This document shows positions 1 through 8,101 of a stretch of DNA of 37,867 nt, one piece after another (the stretch's first letter is position 1; every line of letters starts with the position of its first letter). Source of the DNA: Gammaproteobacteria bacterium UBA1119 (GTDB taxonomy: Bacteria > Pseudomonadota > Gammaproteobacteria > Pseudomonadales > Azotimanducaceae); NCBI GenBank assembly GCA_002313255.1, contig DCBA01000126.1, positions 1 to 37,867 on the forward strand. The letters run 5' to 3'. A model generated the notes under the pieces. The model worked only from the letters and a program-made list of their open reading frames with translations. It searched no databases and had not been told where the DNA came from. The translations under genes and the position numbers were made by a program.

Positions 1-1
1 A

Positions 2-1282
2 GTGGATAGCGAGCTTCAGGGCGCAGCAATGGAACGTGCGACGGCATTGCTCATTGAGATTGCTGGTGGTAATCCAGGCCCCGTTATCGAGGTCGTTGAC
101 AAAACTTCTCTGCCCCAAGCGAAGGAGCTAACGCTACGGAGCGCGAGGCTGGAACATCTACTAGGCGAGAAAATCGAAGACAAAGAAGTATTTGGCATTC
201 TGGAGCGCCTTGAACTAAGGCCAAAGGAAGTGCCTGACGGTTGGGAAATAACAACACCAAGCCACCGCTTTGACATTTCGATCGAGGAGGACTTGGTCGA
301 AGAGGTTTGTCGTATACACGGTTACGACGCTATACCGACTCGAACGACGCTCACGGCGATGCGGTTAAAGCCGTCCCGACGTGACCGCATCAATCCAGCG
401 GATCTTCGCAATCTTATGGTGCATTTGGGATACAACGAAGTAATCACTTATAGCTTCATCAGTCCCGAGCGGCACGATCTCTTCTCGCCAGATATTCAGG
501 CCCTGGTGATCGAGAACCCTATGTCCAAGGAACAATCAGTCATGAGGACGAGCCTGATCCCTGGATTGATCGACGCGTTAGTTAGCAATGTTGCGAGGCA
601 GAGTACTTCGATTCGAATGTTCGAATATGGACAATGTTTCAACGGTGACGTCGATCACCTAGAGCAAGGGTTTCGCATTGCGGCCGCGTTATGGGGACTA
701 AAGGATCCCGAAAATTGGACGCAGCAGGCAAAGAACGTCGACTTTTTTGATATCAAAGGTGATGTTGAGCGTCTTGTTGAAGCATGTGGTCGAAGGGTCA
801 GTTTTGGTGCGTCGGCTCGGTCGGAGTTTCATCCAGGGCAAAGCGCAGATATTTACGTCGACGATAACGTTGTCGGGACGGTGGGGCGGATCAGTCCTCA
901 ACTCCAAAGAAAACTTAACGTGGCCGGAGACGTATTTGTTTTCGAATGCGATGTCGAACCCTTGTTGCTGAAGCGGCAACGTCGGCACAACGAAGTGTCC
1001 CGATACCCCAGTATTCGGAGGGATTTAGCCTTGGTCGTAAACCAAGCGGTCAGCAGTGAATCTGTCGAAAAATTGATACGAGAGACGGTAGGTGAGCTTC
1101 TTGTTGAGTTCAGGTTATTTGACGTCTATAAAGGCAAAGGCATTGATTCTATTGATAAAAGCCTAGCGGTAGGGTTAATCTTCCAAGATCCCGCGAAGAC
1201 GCTGACCGATTCAGACGTCGGTGCTTTAGTGGAGAAAGCCGTTGTTGCCTTAGAGCAAGAAGTCGGAGCTCGGTTGCGATAA
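2..1282 (+). CDS. pheT: Phenylalanine--tRNA ligase beta subunit, C-terminal part (5'-truncated by window edge)
   Basis: This is the last ~426 residues of the cytoplasmic PheT subunit, which with PheS charges tRNA-Phe. The frame is open to the window edge, so the first codon (GTG) is not a start; full PheT is about 790 residues. Visible regions in order: a B5 domain (about 38-110, containing [19 protein letters not shown] and the IHGYD motif), the catalytic-like core with the [17 protein letters not shown] segment (about 173-190), and the C-terminal ferredoxin-fold anticodon-binding domain (about 332-426, with [12 protein letters not shown]). TAA ends the gene at 1280-1282. ihfA follows after 91 bp, the usual gammaproteobacterial order. 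Confidence 0.97.
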   Translation: MDSELQGAAMERATALLIEIAGGNPGPVIEVVDKTSLPQAKELTLRSARLEHLLGEKIEDKEVFGILERLELRPKEVPDGWEITTPSHRFDISIEEDLVEEVCRIHGYDAIPTRTTLTAMRLKPSRRDRINPADLRNLMVHLGYNEVITYSFISPERHDLFSPDIQALVIENPMSKEQSVMRTSLIPGLIDALVSNVARQSTSIRMFEYGQCFNGDVDHLEQGFRIAAALWGLKDPENWTQQAKNVDFFDIKGDVERLVEACGRRVSFGASARSEFHPGQSADIYVDDNVVGTVGRISPQLQRKLNVAGDVFVFECDVEPLLLKRQRRHNEVSRYPSIRRDLALVVNQAVSSESVEKLIRETVGELLVEFRLFDVYKGKGIDSIDKSLAVGLIFQDPAKTLTDSDVGALVEKAVVALEQEVGARLR

Positions 1283-1373
1283 CACGTCCGACTATTGCTG
1301 TCGTTGCGAACGCTTTAGTCATCGAAGTGTTGAAACTGGGATTCGACGACCGGGGAAGGCCGGAGAGAAGCTG

Positions 1374-1679
1374 ATGGGAGCCTTGACGAAAGCACAGATG
1401 GCGGATCGTTTATTCGAAGAACTTGGTTTGAATAAACGCGAAGCAAAAGAGATAGTCGAACTATTTTTCGATCAAATTCTGATGGTTTTGGAGCGGAACG
1501 AGCAGGTAAAGATCTCCGGATTTGGGAATTTTGATCTCCGTGACAAGCGAGAGCGGCCAGGTCGGAACCCGAAGACCGGTGAAGAAATTCCTATTACTGC
1601 ACGCCGTGTCGTTACGTTTCACCCAGGACAGAAATTGAAAGCTCGAGTTGAGGCTTATGCCGGACCAGAGTCAGACTAG
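1374..1679 (+). CDS. ihfA: Integration host factor subunit alpha
   Basis: This 101-residue DNA-bending protein acts with IHF beta as a heterodimer that makes sharp bends in recombination, replication and transcription complexes. The N-terminal dimerisation helices (about 5-45) are followed by the HU/IHF signature [18 protein letters not shown] (about 49-66), which includes the arm proline that intercalates into the minor groove. Length is normal for IhfA. ATG is preceded by a purine-rich GGAGAG Shine-Dalgarno at about 1362-1367. Its position directly after pheT is the classical location of ihfA rather than of ihfB or hupB, which supports the alpha call. It overlaps the next gene by 23 nt. Confidence 0.97.
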   Translation: MGALTKAQMADRLFEELGLNKREAKEIVELFFDQILMVLERNEQVKISGFGNFDLRDKRERPGRNPKTGEEIPITARRVVTFHPGQKLKARVEAYAGPESD

Positions 1680-2013
1680 CGATCTACCGCCGATTCCGGG
1701 AAAGCGATATTTCACCATCGGCGAAGTGAGTCGTTTGTGTGATGTTAAACCCCATGTGTTGCGATATTGGGAACAGGAATTCTCACAGCTTAAGCCGGTA
1801 AAACGTCGCGGCAATCGAAGGTACTACCAACGGCTAGACGTCTTGACGATTCGCCAGATTCGGTCGCTGTTACATGATCAGGGATTTACGATTGGGGGCG
1901 CGCGCCAACGTCTTTCGAGCGACGACGCAAAAGAGGACCAAACTCAGTTTCGATTGTTAGTCAAGCAGATGATTTTTGAGTTGGAAGATGTATTCCAGAA
2001 TTTGAAGTCATGA
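1657..2013 (+). CDS. MerR-family transcriptional regulator
   Basis: This 118-residue DNA-binding protein has an N-terminal MerR winged helix (about 16-85: [12 protein letters not shown], the [10 protein letters not shown] stretch, then the [13 protein letters not shown] wing) and a short helical tail without a recognisable ligand or metal site. Proteins of this type lie directly after ihfA in many gammaproteobacteria, and their targets are generally uncharacterised. ATG at 1657 is preferred over the in-frame TTG at 1648. The start lies inside the ihfA 3' end (23 nt overlap), so the two are likely translated from one pheST-ihfA transcript. Confidence 0.92.
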   Translation: MPDQSQTSDLPPIPGKRYFTIGEVSRLCDVKPHVLRYWEQEFSQLKPVKRRGNRRYYQRLDVLTIRQIRSLLHDQGFTIGGARQRLSSDDAKEDQTQFRLLVKQMIFELEDVFQNLKS

Positions 2014-2060
2014 ATGCCTGGCCGATTCTTTCAGCCCTTCGCAAGAGTTAATTGAGGATT

Positions 2061-2101
2061 GATGGCCTCGGCGCTTCACCTATCAAGGTGGGTGGGCCAT
2101 C
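2061..2101. other. Inverted repeat / stem-loop upstream of tRNA-Pro
   Basis: GATGGCC (2061-2067) can pair with GGCCATC (2095-2101), and inside it CACCT (2077-2081) pairs with AGGTG (2086-2090) around a 4-nt loop. It lies between the MerR gene and tRNA-Pro. Only a short TTTT follows, about 8 nt later, so it is at best a weak terminator for the pheT-ihfA-merR transcript. A different structural or regulatory role is equally possible. Confidence 0.35.
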
Positions 2102-2176
2102 AGCCCGGTTTTCGAATCCCTTTGAATCGGGCGCTGGTCGAGGTGCGTGGTACCCGGTAACACGATTTTCGAGGTG

Positions 2177-2182
2177 TATAAT
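2177..2182 (+). promoter_or_regulatory. Candidate -10 box of tRNA-Pro promoter
   Basis: A perfect TATAAT hexamer lies 8 nt before the tRNA 5' end, a plausible place for a sigma70 -10 element with the transcription start just upstream of the mature tRNA. The sequence about 17 nt further up (CCGGTA) is a poor match to a -35 box, so the promoter is only partly supported. Confidence 0.45.
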
Positions 2183-2190
2183 CGTTCGTA

Positions 2191-2267
2191 CGGGGCGTAG
2201 CGCAGTCTGGTAGCGCACTTGACTGGGGGTCAAGTGGTCGCAAGTTCGAATCTTGCCGTCCCGACCA
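2191..2267 (+). tRNA. tRNA-Pro (anticodon GGG)
   Basis: A 77-nt cloverleaf including encoded CCA. The acceptor stem CGGGGCG pairs with CGTCCCG (one G-T pair), followed by discriminator A and CCA. The anticodon stem CTTGA/TCAAG encloses the loop CTGGGGG, with anticodon GGG at 2225-2227, which reads CCC and CCU. The T arm has the canonical GTTCGAA. Its place after ihfA-merR matches the gammaproteobacterial arrangement. Confidence 0.97.
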
Positions 2268-2309
2268 ATCAACTAATTGCGACGGCTTGTGATTAGCTAT
2301 AGTTGGAAC

Positions 2310-2711
2310 GTGAAAAAGTGTTTTGCTGTTGTCGCTGCGATCTTGGTGCTAAGTTCTTGCGGTCTTGTAAAAGCCATCGACTATTCTTTTTATGTTCGGG
2401 ACCATGGTGAATACCAAATTCAAGGGAATTGTTTTGGGATTGAAGATCAACCTAAACAACGGTTGCTGATTACCGACTGTGGTGGATACATTAATGTTTT
2501 GGTGTCGACACTCTCGCTGGGTTTGTCGCGTTCGTCTGAAAGAACTTCAACAATCTATAAGAATGCAACCAAAGAATACCTGGGCATTAAGTATGCAGAA
2601 TGTGAAATTACAAAGTCGCGTGATTTAGGCGGACGGATGTTCGAGTTCTTCTACAGCTGCCCAAGCCGAAAAAGGTCAGTTCAATCGCGCGAGGCTCGGG
2701 CTGTTAGGTAA
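2310..2711 (+). CDS. Small predicted lipoprotein of unknown function
   Basis: The product begins [18 protein letters not shown] when started from the GTG at 2310: a basic N-terminus, a hydrophobic stretch and an LSSC lipobox, so it is probably an acylated envelope lipoprotein of about 133 residues. The reading frame is open further up to a TTG at 2277, but that extension would bury the signal peptide. The mature part has several cysteines (NCFGI, TDCGG, AECEI, YSCPS) that could form disulfides in the periplasm. I do not recognise the family. It lies 42 nt after tRNA-Pro and 18 nt before the DUF5671 gene on the same strand. Confidence 0.7.
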   Translation: MKKCFAVVAAILVLSSCGLVKAIDYSFYVRDHGEYQIQGNCFGIEDQPKQRLLITDCGGYINVLVSTLSLGLSRSSERTSTIYKNATKEYLGIKYAECEITKSRDLGGRMFEFFYSCPSRKRSVQSREARAVR

Positions 2712-2729
2712 CGACAAGCGAAATCTCAA

Positions 2730-3368
2730 ATGCCAGACGCTAAGCTCGCAACCTTCATTGAGGCCGCAATGCTTGCAGGCGCGAGCAAAGCCGAATTAGA
2801 GCAGGCTCTTGTCGAAGCTGAGTGGTCAATGGAGCAGATCGCTGACGGACTAAGATCGATTGCCGACGTGGACTTTGTCATTCCCGTGCCTACGCCGAAA
2901 CCACAACCACTGGCCCGCGACGCGTTTCTCTACCTAATTACGTTTGGAGCGCTTTACGTGAGTGGATTCCACTTTGGTGCGCTACTGTTCCAGTTCATCA
3001 ACTTGACCTTTCCCGATCAGCTCGGTCAGTCAGAACTGATGACTCTGGATTTTATGCGCGTCGCAACGGCCGCGCTTATCGTCGCTTACCCGTTGTTTAT
3101 TTCGGTTAGCTACTACACTAATCGGAGTCTTGTCTTGAACCCTGTACAACGTACATCGGCAGTACGGCGTTGGCTGACATACATCACGTTGTTTGTCGCT
3201 GCCTGCGTGATTACTGGTGACGTTATCGTCCTGATATATACCTTGCTGTCTGGCGGTCTTTCGATTCGGTTCCTATTAAAAATAGTGGTGGTAGGCCTCA
3301 TTGCGGGTGCGATCTTTGGGTACTACGCGTGGGCCATCAGGGCGGACGATAAGGCGCTTGCACGATGA
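2730..3368 (+). CDS. DUF5671-type four-helix membrane protein
   Basis: A 212-residue inner-membrane protein. Residues 1-50 form a soluble helical region with an ASKAELEQALVEAEWSMEQI pattern. A proline-rich linker (about 51-62) and four hydrophobic segments follow (about 64-91, 108-130, 147-175, 181-203). The layout and the RDAFLYLITFGALYVSGFHFG stretch are what I know of DUF5671-containing proteins, whose function is unknown. The start ATG at 2730 has no strong Shine-Dalgarno. Its 3' end overlaps the next gene by the ATGA at 3365-3368, so the two are translationally coupled and probably act together. Confidence 0.75.
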   Translation: MPDAKLATFIEAAMLAGASKAELEQALVEAEWSMEQIADGLRSIADVDFVIPVPTPKPQPLARDAFLYLITFGALYVSGFHFGALLFQFINLTFPDQLGQSELMTLDFMRVATAALIVAYPLFISVSYYTNRSLVLNPVQRTSAVRRWLTYITLFVAACVITGDVIVLIYTLLSGGLSIRFLLKIVVVGLIAGAIFGYYAWAIRADDKALAR

Positions 3369-3775
3369 ACGTTAACGGGTTTTCGTTATGGACCTCCTCC
3401 TGTGCAGTTGCCTTGGTCCTGATCGCTGGCTTCGTGATCTCGGGTTCGCCTAGCGAACAGCGCTTGGTGCGTTTGGACGGGCTTCGGGTCGCGCACTTGG
3501 TTCAACTGACTGAGGCTTTCGATGATTATTGGGAAGTTCGAGACGAACTACCATTAAAGATGAGTGAGCTGTTGGATGGTCGCCGACTTTCCCGTATGCC
3601 TTCCGATCCAGAGACCGGATTGGCGTATGAATACGAGCAATTGGATCCGACTAGTTATCAGCTTTGCGCAACCTTTGACCGGCCATCGGCGTCGCAGTTA
3701 GCTGTTGATTTTTGGATTCACGACGCTGGACGTAACTGCTTTTCGTTCACCCACTCGGACGTAGAAAATGACTGA
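3365..3775 (+). CDS. Membrane-anchored hypothetical protein coupled to the DUF5671 gene
   Basis: A 136-residue product with one N-terminal hydrophobic segment (about 9-27) and a soluble domain, presumably periplasmic. Visible features are the segment RLVRLDGLRVAHLVQLTEAFDDYW, LPLKMSELL, a DPETGLAYEYE turn and a late cysteine pair (QLCATF, NCFSF). The 'DPxTGxxYEY' pattern resembles pilin-like or pseudopilin folds in general shape, but I do not assign that function. ATGA overlap with the upstream membrane protein argues for joint expression. 168 bp without a gene follow. Confidence 0.7.
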   Translation: MNVNGFSLWTSSCAVALVLIAGFVISGSPSEQRLVRLDGLRVAHLVQLTEAFDDYWEVRDELPLKMSELLDGRRLSRMPSDPETGLAYEYEQLDPTSYQLCATFDRPSASQLAVDFWIHDAGRNCFSFTHSDVEND

Positions 3776-3890
3776 ACTCTCTTTTTTTCGGGATATAGCT
3801 TGCAGAGTCTTTTACTTCACAATCAGTAAAGTTTCGAGTTTGCTACTGGCAGATAATGAGCCGCCCGAAGTTGCGTCACGGATTAAGGGG

Positions 3891-3916
3891 CCGAGGCGTA
3901 GGTTCTTAGGCCTCGG
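3891..3916. other. Inverted repeat before the VOC gene
   Basis: CCGAGGC (3891-3897) and GCCTCGG (3910-3916) form a 7-bp perfect stem with a 12-nt loop, 27 nt before the VOC start. There is no T-tract, so it is not a convincing terminator. An operator or an RNA structure affecting translation is possible. Confidence 0.3.
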
Positions 3917-3943
3917 AAAGCTCGGCTAATCAGGGGCCGCATC

Positions 3944-4309
3944 GTGGAAAGCGTAGAGCTGGTTCTTACCGTGAAATCTGTACATCGATCGGTGGGCTGG
4001 TATTGCAACTTTCTCGGGTTTACGGCGGGCTTCTTAAATGAGGAATCAGGTGAAGAGAACTCCCTAAATTACGCTGTGTTGAGAAACGGGAATGCTGGTA
4101 TACACCTCGGTTTAGAACGCGATATGGGGGTTTTGGCCGGAAACGGAAGATGTAATTTCGTCACTCGGCAGTTTGACGAGTTGCATAAAAGGGCTGTGAA
4201 CGCGAATGCCACGTTTCATGTAGATCTTGGCGAGATTCCCTCGGGCGCAAGGAGTTTCGGTATAAGAGATCCCGATGGGAATATATTGACGTTCGTTGAG
4301 ACACGTTGA
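3944..4309 (+). CDS. VOC (glyoxalase/bleomycin-resistance) superfamily protein
   Basis: A 121-residue protein of one vicinal-oxygen-chelate unit. It opens with a beta strand and the VHRSVGWYCNFLGF helix-turn typical of the paired beta-alpha-beta-beta-beta modules, and ends with the characteristic FGIRDPDGNILTFVE strand, whose glutamate is often a metal ligand. Members include glyoxalases, antibiotic-binding proteins and ring-cleavage dioxygenases; nothing here picks one. The start is GTG at 3944 with only a weak GGGG upstream. Likely cytoplasmic and dimeric by family. Confidence 0.8.
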   Translation: MESVELVLTVKSVHRSVGWYCNFLGFTAGFLNEESGEENSLNYAVLRNGNAGIHLGLERDMGVLAGNGRCNFVTRQFDELHKRAVNANATFHVDLGEIPSGARSFGIRDPDGNILTFVETR

Positions 4310-4391
4310 GGGTGTCGATTGCCAAACAAACGACTTTGACATTGCTGGTATACGCGACACCTAATTACTCGTCCTAACCGAAGCACCCGAT

Positions 4392-5318
4392 TTGCCGTTG
4401 ACCGATAAATCCCGTCTCTTAATGACCTTGGTTGGATTTGGTCTGGCGCTACTTATCGCTCATCCAGCTTTTGCACTACTACTCGGTGCGGTTATCAGCG
4501 TCGTATTTGTTCCGAAGTTACCGAAGATTACGAAGCAGGGAGGTAAATTTCTCCTCCAAGGCGCGATTGTTTCTCTCGGTTTGACTATGAATGTCCAGAC
4601 TCTATGGAGCGTTAGCCAAGATTATTCCCTACTGATCGTGGGTTATGTGTTTTTAACACTTTGTTTGGGATTGCTGCTGGGGCGATTTCTCCGTACCGAT
4701 ACCGATCAAGCCCGGCTACTTGTTTCTGGAACCGCGATTTGTGGCGCCACGGCAATTGCGACACTTGGTCCGGTTATTCGTGCCCGGTCAGAATCAGTGG
4801 CAGTGTGCCTCGCCGTCGTGTTTCTACTTAATGCGATCGCGATCCTTGTGTTACCACAGATCGGTGGTTACTTCGGGCTTTCGCAAACCCAGTTTGGTGT
4901 GTGGGTCGCTCTGGCCATCCACGACACAAGTTCCGTGGTTGGTGCAGCGGCAATCTATGGTGACGAGGCGTTGCAAGTCGCAACGACGGTTAAGTTAGTG
5001 CGCACGCTATGGTTGATCCCATTGATACTCGCTGCAGGGATCTTAATGAACCGTCGTGAGACGAAGATGAGGTTGCCAGGGTTTGTTCTCCTATTTGTGC
5101 TGTTCTCAATCATTGGCAGCATGTCGAACATGCCTGTGGAGTGGCTCACGGGGATAAAGATGTTGAGTCGAATGATGTTGGTTGCGGCTCTATTCTTCAT
5201 GGGATTAGAGATCACGAGACAGACGCTTAGGAAACTGAACGGCCGCGCTGTTTCGTTAGGTGTTTGTCTTTGGTTGATTGTACTACCCACGACATTCTGG
5301 GCCGTTAAGATCTGGTAA
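4392..5318 (+). CDS. YeiH/UPF0324-family membrane protein (putative sulfate/anion exporter family)
   Basis: A 308-residue protein that is almost entirely hydrophobic, about nine to ten membrane helices. Family-typical segments are visible: GTAICGATAIATLGPVI (about 113-129) and the long conserved run around ALAIHDTSSVVGAAAIYG followed by TVKLVRTLW (about 173-206). The family is annotated as putative sulfate exporter in some genomes; the substrate is not established. No good Shine-Dalgarno precedes either the TTG at 4392 or the ATG at 4422, so the exact start is uncertain. An ATG 4422 start would remove ten residues and no helix. Confidence 0.85.
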   Translation: MPLTDKSRLLMTLVGFGLALLIAHPAFALLLGAVISVVFVPKLPKITKQGGKFLLQGAIVSLGLTMNVQTLWSVSQDYSLLIVGYVFLTLCLGLLLGRFLRTDTDQARLLVSGTAICGATAIATLGPVIRARSESVAVCLAVVFLLNAIAILVLPQIGGYFGLSQTQFGVWVALAIHDTSSVVGAAAIYGDEALQVATTVKLVRTLWLIPLILAAGILMNRRETKMRLPGFVLLFVLFSIIGSMSNMPVEWLTGIKMLSRMMLVAALFFMGLEITRQTLRKLNGRAVSLGVCLWLIVLPTTFWAVKIW

Positions 5319-5395
5319 CACCATATATCAAGGCTTATATAGTTAGATCGAATAAGTATTTCCCACGTTAAGCGCTCCGAAGTACGGTTTGTGAC

Positions 5396-5485
5396 ATGGT
5401 TGTTAGAGCTACCAAGGTCGATTGGTTGAGCGTGGGAAGTACCCTCATCGTTGGGGTTTTCTTTGTCGCGGCTATCCTTTTATAA
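5396..5485 (+). CDS. Possible 29-residue single-span membrane peptide
   Basis: Inside the 280-bp stretch between the YeiH-type gene and the oxygenase gene, ATG at 5396 opens a short frame whose product is a hydrophilic start (VVRATKVDW) followed by a ~19-residue hydrophobic helix ending in LL. No clear ribosome binding site was seen. It could be a genuine small membrane protein, the remnant of a transporter N-terminus, or chance. Confidence 0.2.
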   Translation: MVVRATKVDWLSVGSTLIVGVFFVAAILL

Positions 5486-5598
5486 CGACTTTTCTGGTCT
5501 TTTCCCGTGCTGTAAGTTCGTGGGACGACGAAATGCAGGGCCTGGCAAGGACAACCGCTGTGTGCCACGATGGGACGCTTTAAACCGAGAATGAGCGT

Positions 5599-6876
5599 AT
5601 GAGCGGGGTCAAGGTCGGTGCAGATCGAGTTATGGCGGATACAGAGGCGGTTTCGTCAGCCTATGTGCCCCCCTTTGAGCTTACGAAGGGGCAGTCGCCG
5701 CCGTTTGCAGCGAATGAGGGATTGTCCTACATGTCGTTTGATCGGGACGGGGATGCAGGAACCACAGCAGCAACGGAAGCCGCGCTTGCCCAGATCACCG
5801 AAGGGGAAGGGCAGGCCGTTATCGACATGCTTGACGACGCACCCCTCGGTCCCATCGAAACCAAATGGGGTGTAGGGTTTCGGGATTATTCCGAGTGCTT
5901 GGAATATATTCGAGCGAACAACATCGAAGCCCCGGATGGCGGAATGGCTCTTCCTCTGCGGTACACGGTCCACGAGCAACCGTCTTATTCCATCGTCTCG
6001 TCGAACGCACTGTGGCGAGATCCGGAGCGCGAGGCCGATGCGAAAGCACTACGCAAGAACGAGCGAGATCACGGGCGGCGCTGTCTCTATTTTCCGCAGA
6101 TTTTGCGAGATGCACGGCGAATGGAGGAATACCATCCAGGCCTTTCTCCCAACAGTCCAGCGTGCATGGACAAGCTTGGTGTCTCTTTGGCGTACTGTGA
6201 GTCTAAGTGCGAGAACTTCTATGACGCAGCGGAGGTGGAGCGTGTGTTCTACCCAGAGATCGAGAAGCTTCTCTTAGAATTTTTCCCGGACGCGACAGAC
6301 GCACTCGTATACAACCACGATGTGTTTGATAAGGACTACGAGGGCGATCGCACCGAGGATCAGGACAAAAAGATCCCTGGCGTAAACGCAGGGTACGCCA
6401 ATCTCGTGCACAACGACCTGAACGACAACAGCGGACGCGTGCGCTGCCGTGAGCTACTCACGAGAAACTTGCGGAACTTCGGACGCGAGCAGCACTACAC
6501 GGAGGACCAGGCCGACCAGAAGATGTCACGACGGTTCATGTCGATTAATCTCGCCAAGCCGATGGAGACGGTGCGCCAGAATCCCTTCGTGCTCTGCGCG
6601 TGGCCTTCTTTTGCGGATCAACCGTACATCACCAATTATCGCGTCTACGACGACCGTGTTGGTGAGACCACACGCTTCACCTATCGACCCGATCACGACT
6701 GGTACTGGTTTCCCGAGCAGAAGTCCACCGAGGTATCCATGCTCAAGTGTTACGACTCCGTCACCGACGGTTCCGTCTCGCGTTGGTCTTTTCATACGGC
6801 TTGCGTGGACCCAACCGCGTCCGACGACGCACCATGTCGCAAGAACGTCGTGGTTCGATCGTATGTCTTCTTTTAA
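5599..6876 (+). CDS. CmcJ/AsaB-family oxygenase/hydroxylase-like protein
   Basis: A 425-residue protein whose second half matches the pattern I know from the CmcJ/AsaB/NvfI group of non-haem iron, 2-oxoglutarate-type enzymes in secondary metabolism. Visible: VYNHDVFDKDYEG (about 238-250), VHNDLNDNSG giving an HxD pair (H271, D273), RRFMSINLAKPM, a WYWFPEQ segment (about 368-374), LKCYDSVTDG and SFHTACVDP with a candidate third iron ligand (H399), then arginines at 414 and 420. Family members are commonly near 300 residues; here about 110 extra N-terminal residues precede the domain. ATG at 5599 follows a weak purine stretch. No biosynthetic cluster surrounds it, so the substrate is unknown. 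Its stop is 15 bp from the convergent selenoprotein gene. Confidence 0.8.
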   Translation: MSGVKVGADRVMADTEAVSSAYVPPFELTKGQSPPFAANEGLSYMSFDRDGDAGTTAATEAALAQITEGEGQAVIDMLDDAPLGPIETKWGVGFRDYSECLEYIRANNIEAPDGGMALPLRYTVHEQPSYSIVSSNALWRDPEREADAKALRKNERDHGRRCLYFPQILRDARRMEEYHPGLSPNSPACMDKLGVSLAYCESKCENFYDAAEVERVFYPEIEKLLLEFFPDATDALVYNHDVFDKDYEGDRTEDQDKKIPGVNAGYANLVHNDLNDNSGRVRCRELLTRNLRNFGREQHYTEDQADQKMSRRFMSINLAKPMETVRQNPFVLCAWPSFADQPYITNYRVYDDRVGETTRFTYRPDHDWYWFPEQKSTEVSMLKCYDSVTDGSVSRWSFHTACVDPTASDDAPCRKNVVVRSYVFF

Positions 6877-6891
6877 GAAGAGATACCTTCA

Positions 6892-8082
6892 CTAGCCGGT
6901 AGTTCCGCGTACAGCGGTACGCGGTAGGATCAACCTCGCGAATGGGTGCAACGTCGGATGCGCTCGAAACCCTTTGTAGAACAAGAAAAGCCCAGCGCCA
7001 AGTTGAGTTTCGCGCCATAACGTTTGGTCGACCTGCATTTGATCGTGGTTTCCAGGTTGTGCGGTCATGGCTTCCAGATAAAAAACCTTCGCATCCTCAA
7101 TCGCCTGCTTGAACCAATGCAGCTCGTCGATTGGGAGACGATTTAGGTCCAGATACTCGCCCAATTTGTGGAGGTTTTCTTCGATTGATAGGTCCGATAC
7201 ACATGCAAGCGTGCGTCCTCCGCGGCGCCTCCTACCCAGTTCATACCATGGTTTCAGGGATGAAAGTTCACCCGCGAGGCGTGACTGCCAGTTGCTGCCA
7301 TTATTGGCTTTGGGAAATGAAACGGGACAAGCGGGTACAGTCTCACGACTCACTTTGGGTGCATTAACGGGATAGTCTTCTAATATAGGTCCTCGATCAC
7401 GCTCGAGTAAATTCAATGATGCAGCAATGACGCGGTGTTGGAATTGGGCGTCGTTAGGAACGCCCAACGGGCGGCCCAACGAGAAACTCACCCAAAGCGA
7501 CCGCGGGGGTCGCATACTTTCGGCATTTTCCCGCACTAGACTAATACCGGTGGTCATGAGGCCCGCCCGCTCTAAGTAATAGCTGATTGCGCACACGGCG
7601 CGCGTGCAGTTCGGTCATACGGGTGTCAGGAAGACAGCGTCCACTTGATCTTGTTTCAGCAGGTGGGCGACCTGATCGGCGCTTTGCTCATAGGCTTCAG
7701 GCATAAGACCAGCACCCATAAAACTGTAATGAACGCTCGCCAACGAGTCGATGGTGCCGACATTTGCTAGTTCTTTGAATCGATCGATGGGAAAAACCAG
7801 GTTGACGTCTTCGGCAAATCCGATGCGATCAAAGTTGGCGGAACTGTGCGACATGATGAGATTGCTGGAGTCTTCCTCACCTGGAATAGGGCGGAAGCTC
7901 GAATCGGTAAAGTCGAAGGATTCGTCGTCTTGGAAATGTATACCAGCCGTGGTGATCAGTGCGACTCGCATTTCTTTCAGCGGCTTTGCGTGTTTCGTCC
8001 AGCAATGTGGGCCCAAAGGCGGGAGATTTTTGTCTAAGAGGTGCTCACGTTCATAGTCGGGTAGGTCTGTTGCGCGGACCAA
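6892..8082 (-). CDS. GrdB-like selenoprotein (glycine/sarcosine/betaine reductase selenoprotein B family), in-frame TGA read as Sec
   Basis: Read as one 396-residue protein with selenocysteine at residue 156 (TGA at 7615-7617). The two halves lie in the same frame. The first ends VDAVFLTPV and the second continues PNCTRAVCAISYYLERAG, so the TGA falls exactly in the redox site of the family, forming a Sec-Pro-Asn-Cys (UxxC) motif. Other family stretches are MSHSSANFDRIGF and VFPIDRFKEL before it, and TTGISLVRENAE and LGRPLGVPND after it. GrdB-type proteins use Sec to attack a C-N bond in amine reduction; no partner subunit is present here, so the reaction is unknown. Start is TTG at 8082, the only start after an in-frame TAA, giving the expected VRATDLP N-terminus. 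It is the second gene after the PPOX gene (19 bp apart). Confidence 0.88.
7591..7607 (-). promoter_or_regulatory. Candidate bacterial SECIS hairpin
   Basis: On the minus strand, GCACGCG (7607-7601) pairs with CGTGTGC (7597-7591), 7 bp with one G-U, around the 3-nt loop CGC. A U-G pair can extend the base. The loop begins 15 nt after the TGA and contains a guanine, close to the position and form expected of a bacterial SECIS, which binds SelB just downstream of the Sec codon. Bacterial SECIS elements are loosely conserved, so this is suggestive, not proof. Confidence 0.5.
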
Positions 8083-8101
8083 GGTAGTCTCGAATTACCG
8101 C

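Noticed and set aside
2048..2272. Minus-strand 74-codon ORF reading [20 protein letters not shown]
   Set aside because: It is the antisense reading of tRNA-Pro; this peptide is a well-known false annotation over tRNA genes.
5368..5568. Minus-strand 66-codon ORF in the intergenic region
   Set aside because: No ribosome binding site, no family features and composition like random open frame.
6867..6880. CTTCTT/AAGAAG repeat between the convergent oxygenase and selenoprotein genes as terminator
   Set aside because: The loop would be only 2 nt, the stem is AT-rich and no T-run follows.
7597..7617. Treating the GrdB-like gene as two genes or as a nonsense-mutated pseudogene
   Set aside because: Frame is kept on both sides, family motifs continue uninterrupted, and the TGA falls on the known Sec position with UxxC, so Sec insertion is the better reading.
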